DNA of 64,000 bases, from positions 61,465,306 through 61,529,305 of the forward strand of contig NC_089236.1 in assembly GCF_963924675.1 (NCBI RefSeq), in the 5' to 3' direction. Shown piece after piece: positions 1 to 11,677 of the stretch. The notes beneath the pieces are model-generated. The model was not told where the DNA came from and searched no databases. It worked only from the letters and a program-made list of their open reading frames with translations. This stretch comes from Phocoena phocoena (lineage: Eukaryota; Chordata; Mammalia; Artiodactyla; Phocoenidae). The position numbers and the translations under genes are program-made. Each line of letters begins with the position of its first letter. Within the stretch, counting starts at the first letter, position 1.

Positions 1-961
1 ATTCAGAAAAATGGCTGGATAAATGTCATTTCAAAACATTTTAATTCAGAGACACTGTAAAACGATAAAAATGCTTTCTGTTTATATGTTTTTTTTATGT
101 GACGACTTCTAGGAATTCAGTTACTGTTTATTTATGTCTCCAGAAAAATAGTTTACAAATTATTCAATCTCTATTATATTATTTATCATTTAATTACATA
201 TTCCTGACTTAAGCAAAACTTACTAACCTAAAATGGTAATGCAACTTAGTATTATGAAAATCAAATGTTTTGTTAATATTTTAATACCCTTTTATGTACA
301 TTTAAAATGCATTTGTTTACATTTAAATACTAGCAGAAATGTGTGCAGTCCTAGTCACATATTACTTTGCACATATCTATAAGCATTCATTTATTTTGTA
401 ATTATTCAGGGCAGTTCCTAGGTGTCTGATGCTGTGCTAGTGGTACATACTTTGAAATATACAACATTAATTTCCAAAAGAAGCACAGAATGTATTGGAG
501 ATAAATGCCAGTTATCATAAAATAGGAAATATTCTATAACACAAGGATGTTGCAAAGTGAAAGAATCAGTACATATCTGTCAATATTTGATTTCACAATG
601 CAATACAATCTTAAAAATAAGTATGAATTCACTAAGAAAGAGTAAATGGGTATAATGATAATGGTTTAGTATGGGAAGGTATAGAGACCAAAATGATGAT
701 GAGTAGTGAAAATAGTAACTACTCTAGTATAGTAGAAGCTTATGTATATGTATATGTAGTATGGGTACCAGGATGAAAAGAGGTGAGTGGATGATAACAA
801 TGAAAGATATGGTGTGGAATTACAAGCCATTAAATTTTTCTTTTTATTGTGATAAAATATATTTTGTATTTTCCCTTTTGGTGGGCATTCAAGTTTACTT
901 TTAACTATTTTGCTGTGTTTTTATGTTTTGGCAACACATTCATTACTACAACCAAACATCA
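1..961. other. AT-rich unique sequence, no gene seen
   Basis: No exon, RNA gene or recognisable repeat was found. The short frames are broken up by stops as expected for AT-rich DNA. A stretch near 386-460 weakly resembles the 'gcctactatgtgccaggcactg' segment shared by old MIR/L2 repeats, but is too diverged to call. Confidence 0.5.
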
Positions 962-963
962 TA

Positions 964-1438
964 TACAGACATACCTTGAAGATACTGCACATTTGATTCC
1001 AGACTACCACAATAAAGTGAATATCACAATAAAGCAAGTCACACAAAATTTTTGGTTTCCCAGTACATATAAAAGTTGTTTATGCTATACTGTAGTCTAT
1101 TAAGTGTGCAATTTATGTCTAAAAAAACAATATACATACCTTAATATAAAAATATTTGTTGCTTAAAAGATGTTAACCATCATCTGAGCCTTCAATGAGT
1201 CTTAGTAGTAACGTCAAAGATCACTGATCACAGATCACCACAACAAATATAATACTAATGAAAATTTTTGAAATATTGCAAATATTACCAAATGTGACAC
1301 AGAGACATGAAGTGAGCAAATGCTTATTGGAAAAATGGCACCGATAGACTCACTTGATGCAAACCTTCATTCTGCAAAAAAACCACTTATTTGCAAAGCT
1401 CAATAAAACAAAGTGCAATAAAATGAGGTATGCCTCTA
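964..1438 (-). mobile_element. Tigger1-type DNA transposon, internally deleted (non-autonomous)
   Basis: The element runs from about 966 to 1436 between TA dinucleotides (964-965 and 1437-1438), the target duplication of pogo/Tigger transposons. Both termini are recognisable: 'cagacatacct' at the left and its near inverted complement 'aggtatgcctc' at the right. The subterminal 'cacaataaagcaagtcacac' and the 'gatcactgatcacagatcac' segments match the ends of Tigger1 as I remember it. The transposase-coding middle is absent, so the left end joins the right end over about 470 bp. The minus strand is assigned because the usual consensus start lies on the right. A small frame over the left end is not a gene. 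Confidence 0.8.
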
Positions 1439-1440
1439 CA

Positions 1441-1819
1441 TATAAGCATACATTTATCATTATATATTTTTAAAATAAATTTCAGGTATATATATTGCAC
1501 ATCATGAAATTTCTGGGTGATAAATTTTAATTTGTCTTGACACAATTTTCTTAAGGTGATGCAGGTGATCACACTTCAATTACCAACCCTGGCAATAAAT
1601 TATGACATTAAAGAAAATGGAGAATTACAACAACCCGATTCAGGCAGGACTACTTAAATGACCCATACATTTGAGGAATAAAAGTTTTGTTTACTGCACC
1701 ACACAAAGGTCAATGACCAGCTGAGGTACTCATTGAGGACAAAGAGACTATGGAATGGGTAATGAAAGAAGGTACTTATAAATACAAGTTACAGTGTGTA
1801 ACTAAGCAGTTGCAGAATG
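1441..1819. other. Unique AT-rich spacer
   Basis: No repeat family, exon or RNA gene was recognised between the Tigger element and the SINE. Confidence 0.5.
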
Positions 1820-2050
1820 AGGACTGTAATTTTCTTTTTTTTTTTTGCGGTACGCGGGCCTCTCACTGCTTCGGCCTCTCCCATTGTGGAGCACAGGCTC
1901 CGGACGCGCAGGCCCAGTGGCCATGGCTCACAGGCCCAGCCGCTCCGCGGCATGTGGGATCTTCCTGGACCGGGGCACGAACCCGCGTCCCATCCATCGG
2001 CAGGCGGACTCTCAACCACTGCGCCACCAGGGAAGCCCAGGACTGTAATT
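1820..2050 (-). mobile_element. CHR-type SINE (short form) with perfect TSD
   Basis: A SINE body of about 207 bp (1832-2038) lies on the minus strand, so its A-tail appears as a T-rich run at 1831-1846. It is flanked by a perfect 12-bp duplication, 'aggactgtaatt', at 1820-1831 and 2039-2050. Read on the minus strand, the right end opens with 'gggcttccctggtggcgcag'. It then carries a tRNA-like A box (tggcgcagtggttg) and a degenerate B box (gggttcgtgcccc), the internal RNA polymerase III promoter of tRNA-derived SINEs. The internal 'gcggtacgcgggcctctcac' block is typical of whale and dolphin genomes. Two or three short frames read through it are SINE artefacts. Confidence 0.92.
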
Positions 2051-2399
2051 ATTAAAGAGTATTTCTTCCTTATGAATATAAATATATTTATTATGAATAT
2101 ATCTGTGTGTATATAGCATGCATTTCTGTATTCTTCCCTTTCTTATCCCCTTATAATCTAACATAACATTCATTAATAATAATTAAATTAAATGATAGTA
2201 TTTTTAAGTTGCAGGATATCAGTAAGAGTGAACATCACCCAAGGACTTTAAATCCTCTCTTGGGAAAAGTGTTAAAATGTTTTCAGTTGGATCAGAATTG
2301 CTGTATCATGTTAGGTGAACTTTGACTTTGCTACTGTCTTTATTTGGAGTTTAAGTATGATTTAAAAAGATGTGTATGGTGCCAAGGTGACAAAGGGTG
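2051..2399. other. Unique AT-rich spacer
   Basis: No supported feature. It opens with TA-rich low-complexity sequence (about 2070-2115). Confidence 0.5.
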
Positions 2400-2740
2400 G
2401 ACAGTGATGGTAAGTTCTGTTTGTCAACTTGGGTAGGCTACAGTATCCAGGCTTTCAATTAAATGCTAATCTAGGTATTGCTATGAAGGTAATTTGTAGA
2501 TGTGGTTAACATCTACAATCAATTGCCCATATGTAAAGGAGATTATCCTCTTTTATCTGGGTGGGTCTCATTCAATTAATAGAAGGCCTTGAGAGCAAAA
2601 CCAGGGTTTCCCCGAGGAAGAAGAAAATCTGCCTCTAATATCAGCTCCTGCCTGAGAGTCTCTAGCCTGCTCTGGTCTACCCTACAGATTTTGGATTTGC
2701 CAGTCCTCACACTCACGTAAGCCAGGTCAAAAATAATAGT
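2400..2740 (+). repeat. Old LTR-like interspersed repeat, 3'-truncated
   Basis: The text 'tgtcaacttgggtaggctac', followed by 'gtggttaacatctacaatca', 'gagattatcctc', 'ctgggtgggtctcattcaa' and 'aggaagaagaaaatctgcct', follows a widespread mammalian repeat. I associate it with ERVL/MaLR-type LTRs, whose complete copies end in '...ctaataca'. It is related in layout to the element at 42311. The usual 3' end (gagccaattcctt... to ctaataca) is missing or too diverged after about 2740. The family name is uncertain. Confidence 0.55.
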
Positions 2741-3499
2741 CTGCTGATACTTATGTAGGCATATTTTTGGAATCTTTCTCATTATTGTCGTATAATTTAA
2801 ATGCGACTTTTGTTCCAAGTCTGTATGTTAATATATTTGCAGAATAAATTCAAAAGTGTCCTAATTAGGATATGAAGATAGAAATAAATTGCATATTGTG
2901 ACTTGAATTAATATTCAATTTTTAATTTAATTTTGATTCTGTAGATCTACAAAAAGCCACAAATTATTGTACAATTTTATTTCCTTTAAATCTTAGAAAC
3001 AATCTATTCATACTCTAAAATTATTATTTATAGTATCATTATTTAGTTCATAATGTGCAGATACCATATTGCACACAGCATTTGCCAAGCTATAATTCAT
3101 TATTAACATTAAAATGCAACTTGAGAGGTCAGCTAGTTAATTCATCAAGCTTCAGGAATAAGTGGCAGATAAAAATGAAGAGTTACACTAATTTTCAAAA
3201 CCTAGAAAAAAAGAATACTAACAACCCTGCTTTATAATACTGAAACATGCCATTAGAATTAATCAAATGTTCCACATAATGACAACATATAATAAACATT
3301 AATTAAGGAATACTTATCCATTTTGTTTATACAAGTGTGACCAGGGTAGGCAATACAATGGTAAATAAAAATGAAAATTATAAAGCATCTGTGATTAACT
3401 TTGACAAAGTCATCTCTACAATGCAATTTCTAAGGTTTATAAAAACTGATTAAAAGAATGTACATATTTAACAAATGCATGTATATATTTGTATGTTTG
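2741..3499. other. Unique AT-rich sequence
   Basis: No exon, RNA gene or repeat was recognised. Confidence 0.5.
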
Positions 3500-4130
3500 T
3501 GAGAGATATTTCTTCTGATGCCACAGGCTCATAAGTTTCCCTGTAAAGAACCATTGATCTTGGGCTGCCCTACAGAGATATATTTGCAGGGCCACCATGC
3601 CCAAGGCATTGTAGTGGTTACAGTGATTTACCTTCAGGTAGAGGTCAGGAAGAACCCAACAAGGAAGCAGGTCCCTGACCCCTTTGAGACCACTGAAGCA
3701 GGCTGTTGGAGGGAAGTGGGAAAGGATCATTGGATGATGAGAAGAAGCTCTTATAGTCTGCTTCCAGAAGCAGTGCCTGGCAAGGAATCTAGGGTTCTAT
3801 TCTACTACTAAGGGGTAGAAGGCACCCCAGAATGTACCTAACTGCCTTGCCAGTCATAGCACCCTCCCCTGTGTGTGTGCACAATTCCCATCCTGGCCAA
3901 TGACTGCTTGTCAATGCACCACCTACTGCTGCATTTACCATCCCTTACATACCTTTGGGTCCTTCTTCTTACACACCAGGAGTTTCCCGGCACTCTCTTC
4001 TTACCAAAGTATGCCACAAACTGCTTTTTTGCATAACCTGTTGAAAAAGTAGTTGATAAGCTTCTGTTTCCTGAAACGTCATCTTTAGTGATCTCCCATT
4101 TCATGGGCAACACTCCTCTTCCTTCTTTAA
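3500..4130. other. GC-richer unclassified block, possibly an old LTR
   Basis: This stretch of about 630 bp is clearly richer in G+C than its AT-rich surroundings and begins and ends sharply. Frames of 90-97 codons are open on both strands (3518-3811 plus, 3437-3730 minus, 3838-4113 minus). None shows a recognisable domain, and overlapping open frames on both strands are expected from base composition. The context and composition would suit an eroded LTR or other repeat, but I do not recognise the family. Confidence 0.35.
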
Positions 4131-4161
4131 AGAACAGAGAGAAAAGCTAACTTCTTTAATG

Positions 4162-4165
<4 letters not shown>

Positions 4166-4206
<41 letters not shown>
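4166..4206. repeat. (CT)n microsatellite
   Basis: An uninterrupted CT dinucleotide run of about 41 bp, followed by a short 'acac'. Confidence 0.97.
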
Positions 4207-4210
<4 letters not shown>

Positions 4211-5279
4211 TTTCTCCCTTTTTGGCAAGATCATTGAAGTTACCTTCTGGTTAACCCTCAAATTTCATACTTTGGAAAGAATTACAAAAGTCATTTATTT
4301 TTCTTACTTTTATCAAACACCCAAGTGTTTAGTAAATGCTGATAATTTAGTTCCAGATATCATTTGAAAACTTTGTTTGCAAACCTAGTAGTTATTCTTT
4401 GTACAAAAGCCCCAGGTTTTCAAGAATCAATTATTTTCAAATGCAAAATGGAAGATTGCTGTGTTTTTACATTAGGAAACCTTTTATAGTAACCTTGCAG
4501 AACTGAAATTTGTAGAGTTGGACATTAACTGTTAACTGAGAACACTCAGCTGTTGCGAACTCAAAAAAAATTTAAATAATATATGAAATGTCACAGATTT
4601 GTGTCATAGTATATGGGATGATAATTTTAAAGATGTGCTATAATTACATATTCCATGGAGGAACAAAGGTCTTCCATTTAAATATAGCAATGCCATCCCA
4701 TACATTTAAAGTTCCCTGTCATATCAGATTTCCATTATATTTTTGTGACAGGTGAAAAATAAGCAATAAACAAAGACGTTGATAAGGTCACACACCTGTT
4801 ATGCTGTCTTCAGTCTGAGACACTTTAGTGTCATAAAGATGCTGACAAAGGGAAAGGGCTTTTAAGAAAATTCAGTAGTATGATTAAGGAGCTAGGAAGT
4901 TAGACTTAAAATGAGGGATTAAAAGGATGAAATACGTTCACTAAACTGAATTGTGACAAAGTAGGATGAGCCAAGTTATCTGTTTAGGAAAATCTAGAAG
5001 TTATAAATGACAAAGAGGTTGCAGTGCTATTTTGCATGCACACATATGCAGACATACATACACATGCATATTTTCTGGAATAATTGCCATCGTTCCTTTG
5101 GTAAGATTTTAATATAATAAATTTTCAAAAACTAAAAGTATTAAAAATAAATTTTCCGTAAGATTACCCATATAATTAATTGTATTTTTAAATTATTGAT
5201 TTAAAATTCTAAGAGAAAGACACCTTCCCATATTAATTGCCAATATATCTACAGTAAAATTTTTTTATGGTTCAGCTTG
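4207..5279. other. Unique AT-rich sequence
   Basis: No supported feature was found. Confidence 0.5.
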
Positions 5280-5415
5280 GTGTATTAAGCAGAGCACAAG
5301 CTGTGCAAAACGTCCTGTTTGACAATTTCACATCTGTCACGAGCTAGCAAATAGTCTCTTAACCTCTCCCAGCCTTAGTTTCTTGATCTATATAATAAGG
5401 ACATTGCATTGGATG
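5280..5415 (+). repeat. MIR SINE fragment
   Basis: The core 'cttaacctctcccagcctta', then 'gtttcttgatctatataata', matches the MIR core 'cttaacctctctgagcctcagtttcctcatctgtaaaatg' with heavy divergence. The upstream 'agcagagcacaagctgtgc' fits the tRNA-related part. This is an ancient mammal-wide element with no expected activity. Confidence 0.6.
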
Positions 5416-6822
5416 TCTTAAAAACTTTTCTGGTGTAATATTCAAATTTTTATTAAAATAAAATTTAAAGTATTGACTATTGGTGACATTTCTTTGAATT
5501 AAAAACAATGAGTATACAAAGTATTTTAAAATGTTTTTAAAAAAGAGCTCTTTAATAAAATATCGTGATTTAGAAAGCAATAAGAAGAGAGGCCAAAAAA
5601 GATTGAAGCCTTCTCTCTTTCCCAAGTCCTTAATTAAAAAGATTAAACAAATAAATTAAGAATTCTCTTTTAGGTGAAGTGGAATTTAAGCTTGTCAACA
5701 ATTTCTGTAGAGTATTTATTATAGGAGTTGTTATCATTGCCTGAGAAGCCAGGGAACCCAGAAACAAGTGCGGAAAAGACACACATTTATCAGGTGACAT
5801 GACAATTTTGACATGTGTATTGAATCCCTTCAGCGGTGTGTTGATGAGGATTGCATTGCCTATCGGCTTCATGAGTATATTTGAGGAGCTAATTTATGGG
5901 ACCCTTACATTGGAAGGAGACTTTCTTTTTGAGTGAAATAAAACTTACCCTTTGTATATGGGCAATATTTGCTTTTCCTGCACTTTATTGGGGGGAGCAA
6001 AATAATTGTAATTACAAAAATAATGAGAAGTTTTGAGGACCTTATCTATTCATTTCCTGAATGACCAGTGGTACGGTTCCCAACATGACTGAAAAACTCG
6101 CTGCTGTAAGTAGCTTATATTTTGTTAGGTAAAATTTAAAAAGCAAACCAATAAATATTTAATATGGTAAGAAATATGTATAAGTGCTACTAATAAAAAT
6201 AATATATAGAAATAATTGATAGCATGATTCTGGGAGAGAGGGATTGCTTTTGTAGACAAGGTGGTCAGGATAATGCCTGTCTGAGACTGTGACATTAGTA
6301 ATCAGAGTTAATATAGTTAAAGTGGAAACCAGGAAATTGGGTTAAAATATGAGAGAAGACTATTTCAAGATAAAATGACTTTATGAAATGAAAAATCATA
6401 TCATGTCATATTTAAAACTTTAAATATAAGCAATAAAAACAAAATGGTTATTTCTTAGAAGTGAATTAAGGCTACAGATGTCAAAAAGATAAAATATCTC
6501 TCAACGGAGCAAGGATATGAAGAAATAAAATCTACAATTGAAAAGAAATGCATTTGAAGGAAAAACCCTAGAGACCTACTGTGCAAGTAGAAATTTTAGA
6601 ATTGATAAAATGAACAGATGCTGGACTAATAAATCTTAATAATTAATAGAAGAAAATGTATTTTAGCTAAATAAATATTCCAGTGTTAGAATTGAAATGG
6701 ATCTCTAAGTTCCTGGCATTTTAAGTAGAAAAGGCATATGCCCAGATGAATTATGGTGACATTTATGGATCAAAAGAAGAAACAGAAAATCTAATGTAAG
6801 TATATGTGTATATATATATAAT
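5416..6822. other. Unique AT-rich sequence
   Basis: No exon or repeat was recognised. The short frames at 5359-5625 and 5630-5872 on the minus strand show no domain. Confidence 0.5.
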
Positions 6823-6880
6823 ATAACAAGAACATATATATGTATATAACAAGAATACATGTATATATAACAAGAACAAA
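6823..6880. repeat. Short TA-rich tandem repeat, three units
   Basis: The motif 'ataacaagaa' recurs at 6823, 6846 and 6867, separated by TA/TG-rich filler. The period is 21-23 bp. Confidence 0.75.
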
Positions 6881-7635
6881 TTACCTAGAAAAGGCAGACT
6901 AATAAGCTTTTTCATTTTCAACAGTAGAAGCTAGAAGACATTTGAACACCATTTATAGATAATTGAGGGAAAATTTATTTTGAGCTAAGAATTATATGTA
7001 CCTCTTTAGAGAAGAACAAAGATGACAAGTTCAGATGTCTAATGATTCAGATAGTAGGGCTTCTATAAACTGTAGGAAACACAAAATTGCTTTAGGAAAG
7101 TAAGTAAGAACAAAATCTCAAGAGAAGAAAAGACAAAAGGGAACATTAAAGTCACTAGTGATAAATCTGTGATATTTAGAGTTACATCTAAATGTATCAT
7201 GAGAACATGATAAGAGTTTTAGTATTGATAGTAATTTCAGATTATTGGATTAAAAGGAATAAAAAGAGCTATTGTAAAAATTTTTTAAAGTTTGGTAGCT
7301 TGATATTAGCTTTTCTAACTTATTTTTGCAAGACTTAATAGTTCATTGGGTAAAGAAAAGTGTAGAGTTGGGGTGACGGTAGTGGAAAGTCAAAATATCT
7401 TGGTGTTACCAAGGTATGTATAAATTAACTCAATTTTATATAATAATAGAGAAAATTACATTTTTTGATAGTTATGAGCTCAATAAACACATCTTGGTGA
7501 ATTTATTTGATTATTAGAAATATAATGTGTCATATTGTGTGCTATAATGTGTTCCAGGAATATTTTTAACAATATTCTATGCTCTTTATATTCAACCACT
7601 GATTTTAAGCTTTTTATCTTTCTGATCTATTGATC
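6881..7635. other. Unique AT-rich sequence
   Basis: No supported feature was found. Confidence 0.5.
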
Positions 7636-7704
7636 AGCATCTTTGTTTTATTTATCTTTCAAGAAGATCTTTCAATAAGCATCTTTGTTTTATTTCTCTT
7701 TCAA
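7636..7704. repeat. Local direct duplication, 42-bp offset
   Basis: A 27-bp block beginning 'agcatctttgttttattt' occurs at 7636-7662 and again at 7678-7704 with one mismatch. It looks like a small tandem duplication. Confidence 0.8.
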
Positions 7705-8407
7705 ACAGATTTATTCAATCTTAGGTTAATAGACTTATTCAATCTAAAATCTTGCAATAAATATTCCTCATTTGATTTATTTTAATTTCTATTTTATTGA
7801 ATGGAAAATTTATAAATATTAATATATATCATACATAATACTAATGAAGCTCTTTAGAAGAACATAATATAATCTTTAATAAAATATTAAAAATAGTTAA
7901 TTTCTTATCTCTAGAGAATTATGCTTATGAAAATCAGTTATGGCAAGCTGGAAAATAACATTTCTTCCAAGTGACTTGAATATGAACAATTTAAAAGATT
8001 CGAGTAGAAGTGAATTCAAATGGGATAAACTTTTCTCATGAGAATTTGTGACTCTCTTTGATTTGCTCTAATTCTGATAAATCTAGGAACTCCTTTATTG
8101 CCAGGTATATGTTTCAATTGATCTGACACATTTCAATAGAATGTTTGTCTAATGTGAGGACCCTAATGGTTCATGAGCAGCATAACAATCTGACTACTAA
8201 TAAATAAATGCAGTTAGAAGTGGAACATTAAAATAATCTTGTTTTGTAAAATCACTTCTCAAAGTAGGAGAGGAGAAGAAAACTTTATTTTTACTGGCTA
8301 ATGTGTGAGAATTTATTTAATGTTAGTGTCTTTTGTAAGAAAATTTTATATCACCAAGTAACACAACCTTTATGCTAAGAGTGGAAAAGTAAGCTCTTAA
8401 TATTCCA
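7705..8407. other. Unique AT-rich sequence
   Basis: No supported feature was found. Confidence 0.5.
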
Positions 8408-8559
8408 GATATCTGTGTTCTAAAATTTAAATATTTAAATGATTTTATTAGGTTTTAACACATATTGAGTTAACTGCATTGAAATACCCATACTACAAAA
8501 TAACAAACAAAAATATTTTCTTCTCTTGTACATTTCAGTTAAAACAACCCTCTCTCTAG
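8408..8559 (+). repeat. Left arm of a long inverted repeat
   Basis: This 152-bp arm is the reverse complement of 9142-9312 at roughly 90-95% identity by eye, outside one 17-bp insertion in the right arm. Shared runs include 'gttgttttaactgaaatgta', 'ttgtttgttattttgtagta' and 'agttaactcaatatgtgtt' (right-arm sense). The spacer of 582 bp holds a CHR SINE. No known transposon ends were recognised. Confidence 0.9.
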
Positions 8560-8664
8560 CCTACTACTTTTCAGAATAAGGATTTTGCTCCAAATTACTA
8601 TTTTAATAGTGAAAAGGTGAACACTAACTTCTTCAATTTCTATGTATTCCAACTTCAACAATTC

Positions 8665-9111
8665 AAAGGCAACTACTGCCTAGGGACTTCCCTGGTGGTC
8701 CAGTGGTAAAGAATCCGCCTTACAATGCAGGGGACGCGGGTTCAATCCCTGGTAGGGGAACTAAGATCCCACATGCTTCAGGGCAACTAAGCCCATGTGC
8801 CACAATTACTGAATTTGTGCGCTTCAACTAGAGCCCGCATGCCACAAACTAGAGCCCATGTGCTCTGGAACCCGCACGCCACAACTACAGAGCCCACATG
8901 CCCTGGAGCCTGTGTGCCACAACTAGAGAAGAGAAAACCCACATGCCACAACTAGAGAGAAACCCGCACACCACAACGAAGAGTCTATGAGCCACAAGGA
9001 AAGATCCTGCATGCCTCAACGATGATCCTGCATACCACAACTAACACCCGACACAGCCAAAAATAAATAAAAAATAAAAAATAATAAAACAAAACAAAAG
9101 CAACCACTCCC
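8665..9111 (+). mobile_element. CHR-type SINE (long form), plus strand
   Basis: The body is at about 8681-9095. It begins 'gggacttccctggtggtcca' and carries a tRNA-like A box (tggtccagtggtaaag) and B box (gggttcaatccctgg). A run of diverged 'gccacaactagag'-type units follows (about 8780-9050). The tail is an A-rich 'aaataaataaaaaataaaaa' stretch. Imperfect 16-bp target duplications (13/16 identical) lie at 8665-8680 and 9096-9111, so this is an older insertion than the copies with perfect duplications. It sits in the loop of the inverted repeat. Confidence 0.9.
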
Positions 9112-9141
9112 ATCTCTACACCTCCATCTGTGAAGAGTGGT

Positions 9142-9312
9142 CTAGAGAGGAGGTTGTTTTAACTGAAATGTACAAGAGAAGAAAATGATATTTTTGTTTG
9201 TTATTTTGTAGTATGGGTATTTCAACGCAGTTAACTCAATATGTGTTAAAACCTAAAATTAACCTAGTAGTAATAAAATCATTTAAATATTTAATTTTTA
9301 GAACACAGATAT
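9142..9312 (-). repeat. Right arm of a long inverted repeat
   Basis: Reverse complement of 8408-8559. It carries an extra segment of about 17 bp within 'cctaaaattaacctagtag' and a 2-bp insertion near 9171 relative to the left arm. Similarity stops at 'ctag' on the inner side and at 'cagatat' on the outer side. Confidence 0.9.
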
Positions 9313-9959
9313 TTCTGAAAAGTATCCCTTATTAAGAGAAGATAATTATATTTGAATTCCCTTAGCACCAGTATATTAAGAAGAAGGCAGAGTCAACTAC
9401 ATCATAAAGTGTTAATTCCACACTGCAGTAAAGAGACAAAAACAGAAATGATACAGAAGGTATAGAAAGCCTATTCTTTGAGAACTGCACAATTGTGAGC
9501 AGAAGAAAAGAGGTAGAGGAATTGATCATCCAACTGCCTGGCATCATGTACATGGACTGTAGTATCAAAGTGTGAGGCCTGGGTGATAGGTTGAAGGGAA
9601 CACTGAAAACCATCAACTCCACATGTAGGCTGAGAGACTAACCAATTAGGTCCTTCTGAGCCAACCTCAATTCTCTTTTGGCTTGAAGATTACCCAGAGA
9701 GACCACCTTGTCCCCATAGAGGGACAAAGAATGCCGTTTAAGGTGCTACCCATGAATAAGATATAGTGGTAGCTTGAAGGAGAATCTGCTGTGTTCTGTG
9801 ACCAGAGATCCTAGAGCAACCTTCTCATACTGAGAGACAATGAGAGTCACTGCGAGAACACAAACATATACACCAAACTGGCAACATATTCATGGGGCTA
9901 GGTGCAAAATGAAAATGAGGTACCTCTTGCTACATTTTTAAAAGAATTTCAATATGGTG
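9313..9959. other. Unclassified sequence of moderate GC
   Basis: The minus-strand frame at 9362-9622 (86 codons) has no recognisable domain. The base composition rises after about 9540. No repeat family was named. Confidence 0.4.
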
Positions 9960-10268
9960 ACAGCAGCATTAAACCAAGGGTAAGGCCCTTCTGAGTGTGG
10001 GCTGTGCATGACTGCACAGGTCACACACCCATGAAGCTAGCTCAGCATATACACAGAACCAGTGAGAACCCAGGTAGGACTGAGTCACTACGGAGGATAG
10101 GGATCCTATCTCGACAGCTAGGCAGTCAACAACAAAGCAGAAAAAGAATATCCTAGTGGAAGCAACAGGACATGGTGGATAATACAGAGACCTGCAGATA
10201 ACCTTAGGGTCCTCTCCTGCACATGAAATAGTGTAAGCCCCTTCCCCAATTTCCAGATGCCACATTAG
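9960..10268. other. Possible old interspersed repeat, family unknown
   Basis: The text 'gtaaggcccttctgagtgtg', then 'catgactgcacaggtcacac', then 'cccatgaagctagctc' has the feel of a mammal-wide repeat, but I cannot name it. The block is GC-richer than its flanks and carries a 98-codon minus-strand frame (9969-10265) with no known domain. Confidence 0.3.
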
Positions 10269-11431
10269 AAAAGAAGAAATAAGAAAGAGCCAAGAAATCT
10301 AAAAGACTAGATATGTATCCTTAAAAAATGGTTTATGTTAGTTCATCACCATATTTTGAATGGAGGGGCTGTAAGAAAAGCAATTCAATTATTTAGTAAA
10401 AAGAAACTACAATTATTTGGTTACATTTGAGTGTCGTGTGAAACTTCAATGAAATTATTTCGTTTATCAACTTCAGTAAAAAGTCCAAATAAATTTTAAG
10501 TGTGACACTATTTTTCTAATTGAAATTACATCCTTTATTTTTGAAAAAGAAAACAAAATGTTAATTTTCTTTTTCATCTGAATTGCCTTGTTGAAAGAAC
10601 TTCACGACATAGTGTTTATTTAAAAACATTTAATAAGGTTTTTAGTAATGGTTAAATTAGATGACTTAGGATAAGCAGAATTAACTACGAAAAAAACCTA
10701 CATTATTATCTCATGAATTTTCATAAACATTCACACATTTCTTTTATAAGACTACAGTACAAAAAATAAACAACTCTGATTTGAATGATTTTTACTACCT
10801 TGAAGATATTACACATAAAATACTTTTCAAATTAAGAAGTTTAAAAATCCCTGGGGAAAATTTAAAGTATATGAAATTTATAGGCACTGATATTTAAAAT
10901 AAAAAATGCACAAAACCATCAACAGAGAAGGGAGAAAGAATAGCATCTGGTTTCAAAGTAATTTCCCTGCATGTGCTGTACATATGTGCCAAGAATGAGA
11001 TATTTTCTTATAACAGACAGTTCATTTCCTTCAGAAATGTTCAGAGGAAAGAGTAATGGTAGAAACGAAGCAGTTAGCAAGAGGAGAGGGGTTAAATGAG
11101 AATTCTTTCCAAGAATAGATTGATAGAAGCAGTTATAACATCAAATAGAGAATGGTTCAGTGTGAGTGATGGTGGTTGGTGGCTGTGATATGACAAGGAT
11201 AAGGTGGCAAGAAATGAAGTTATATGCTGAAATTCACTTTATATTTGAAATTGTGATACGTCCTCTTTGTCCCTCACAGAAGGTTTCATATCTGCCTCTC
11301 TACACATTTCTTTAATCCTTCTATATTACTACACCTGTGACTATAATTTTTGGCCATTCAGTTAGTGACATTTCCAGCCGAAATTCAAATTCCACTGGAA
11401 ATCTAAAACTACATTGGATTGTCTTTGTTTT
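10269..11431. other. Unique AT-rich sequence
   Basis: No exon, RNA gene or repeat was recognised. Confidence 0.5.
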
Positions 11432-11440
11432 TCTATTATA

Positions 11441-11474
<34 letters not shown>

Positions 11475-11677
11475 GGTACGCGGGCCTCTCACTGTTGTGG
11501 CCTCTCCCGTTGCGGAGCACAGGCTCCGGATGTGCAGGCTCAGTGGCCATGGCTCACGGGCCTAGCCGCTCCATGGCATGTGGGATCTTCCCGGATCGGG
11601 GCATGAACCCGTGTCCCCTGCATTGGCAGGCGGACTCTCAACCACTGCACGACCAGGGAAGCCCTCTATTATACTCT
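11432..11677 (-). mobile_element. CHR-type SINE (short form) with 29-T tail and perfect TSD
   Basis: The body is at 11445-11664 on the minus strand. A perfect 13-bp target duplication, 'tctattatactct', lies at 11432-11444 and 11665-11677. The A-tail shows as an uninterrupted run of 29 T (11444-11472), then 'gcggtacgcgggcctctcac'. The A and B boxes are as in the copy at 1832. The long uninterrupted tail and perfect duplication mark a recent insertion. Three short frames across it are artefacts. Confidence 0.93.

Noticed and set aside
849..1103. 84-codon frame as a gene
   Set aside because: It runs from unique AT-rich DNA into the end of a Tigger1 element. No domain.
3838..4113. 91-codon minus-strand frame as a conserved small protein
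   Set aside because: No domain, no splice context, and frames on the other strand are equally long. Composition explains it.
8690..8760. tRNA gene, suggested by A and B boxes
   Set aside because: The boxes belong to the tRNA-derived head of a SINE. No complete cloverleaf is supported, and the same applies to the other CHR copies.
8780..9050. CRISPR-like or satellite array of 'gccacaactagag' units
   Set aside because: The units are diverged, irregularly spaced, and part of the long-form CHR SINE body. This is a mammalian genome.
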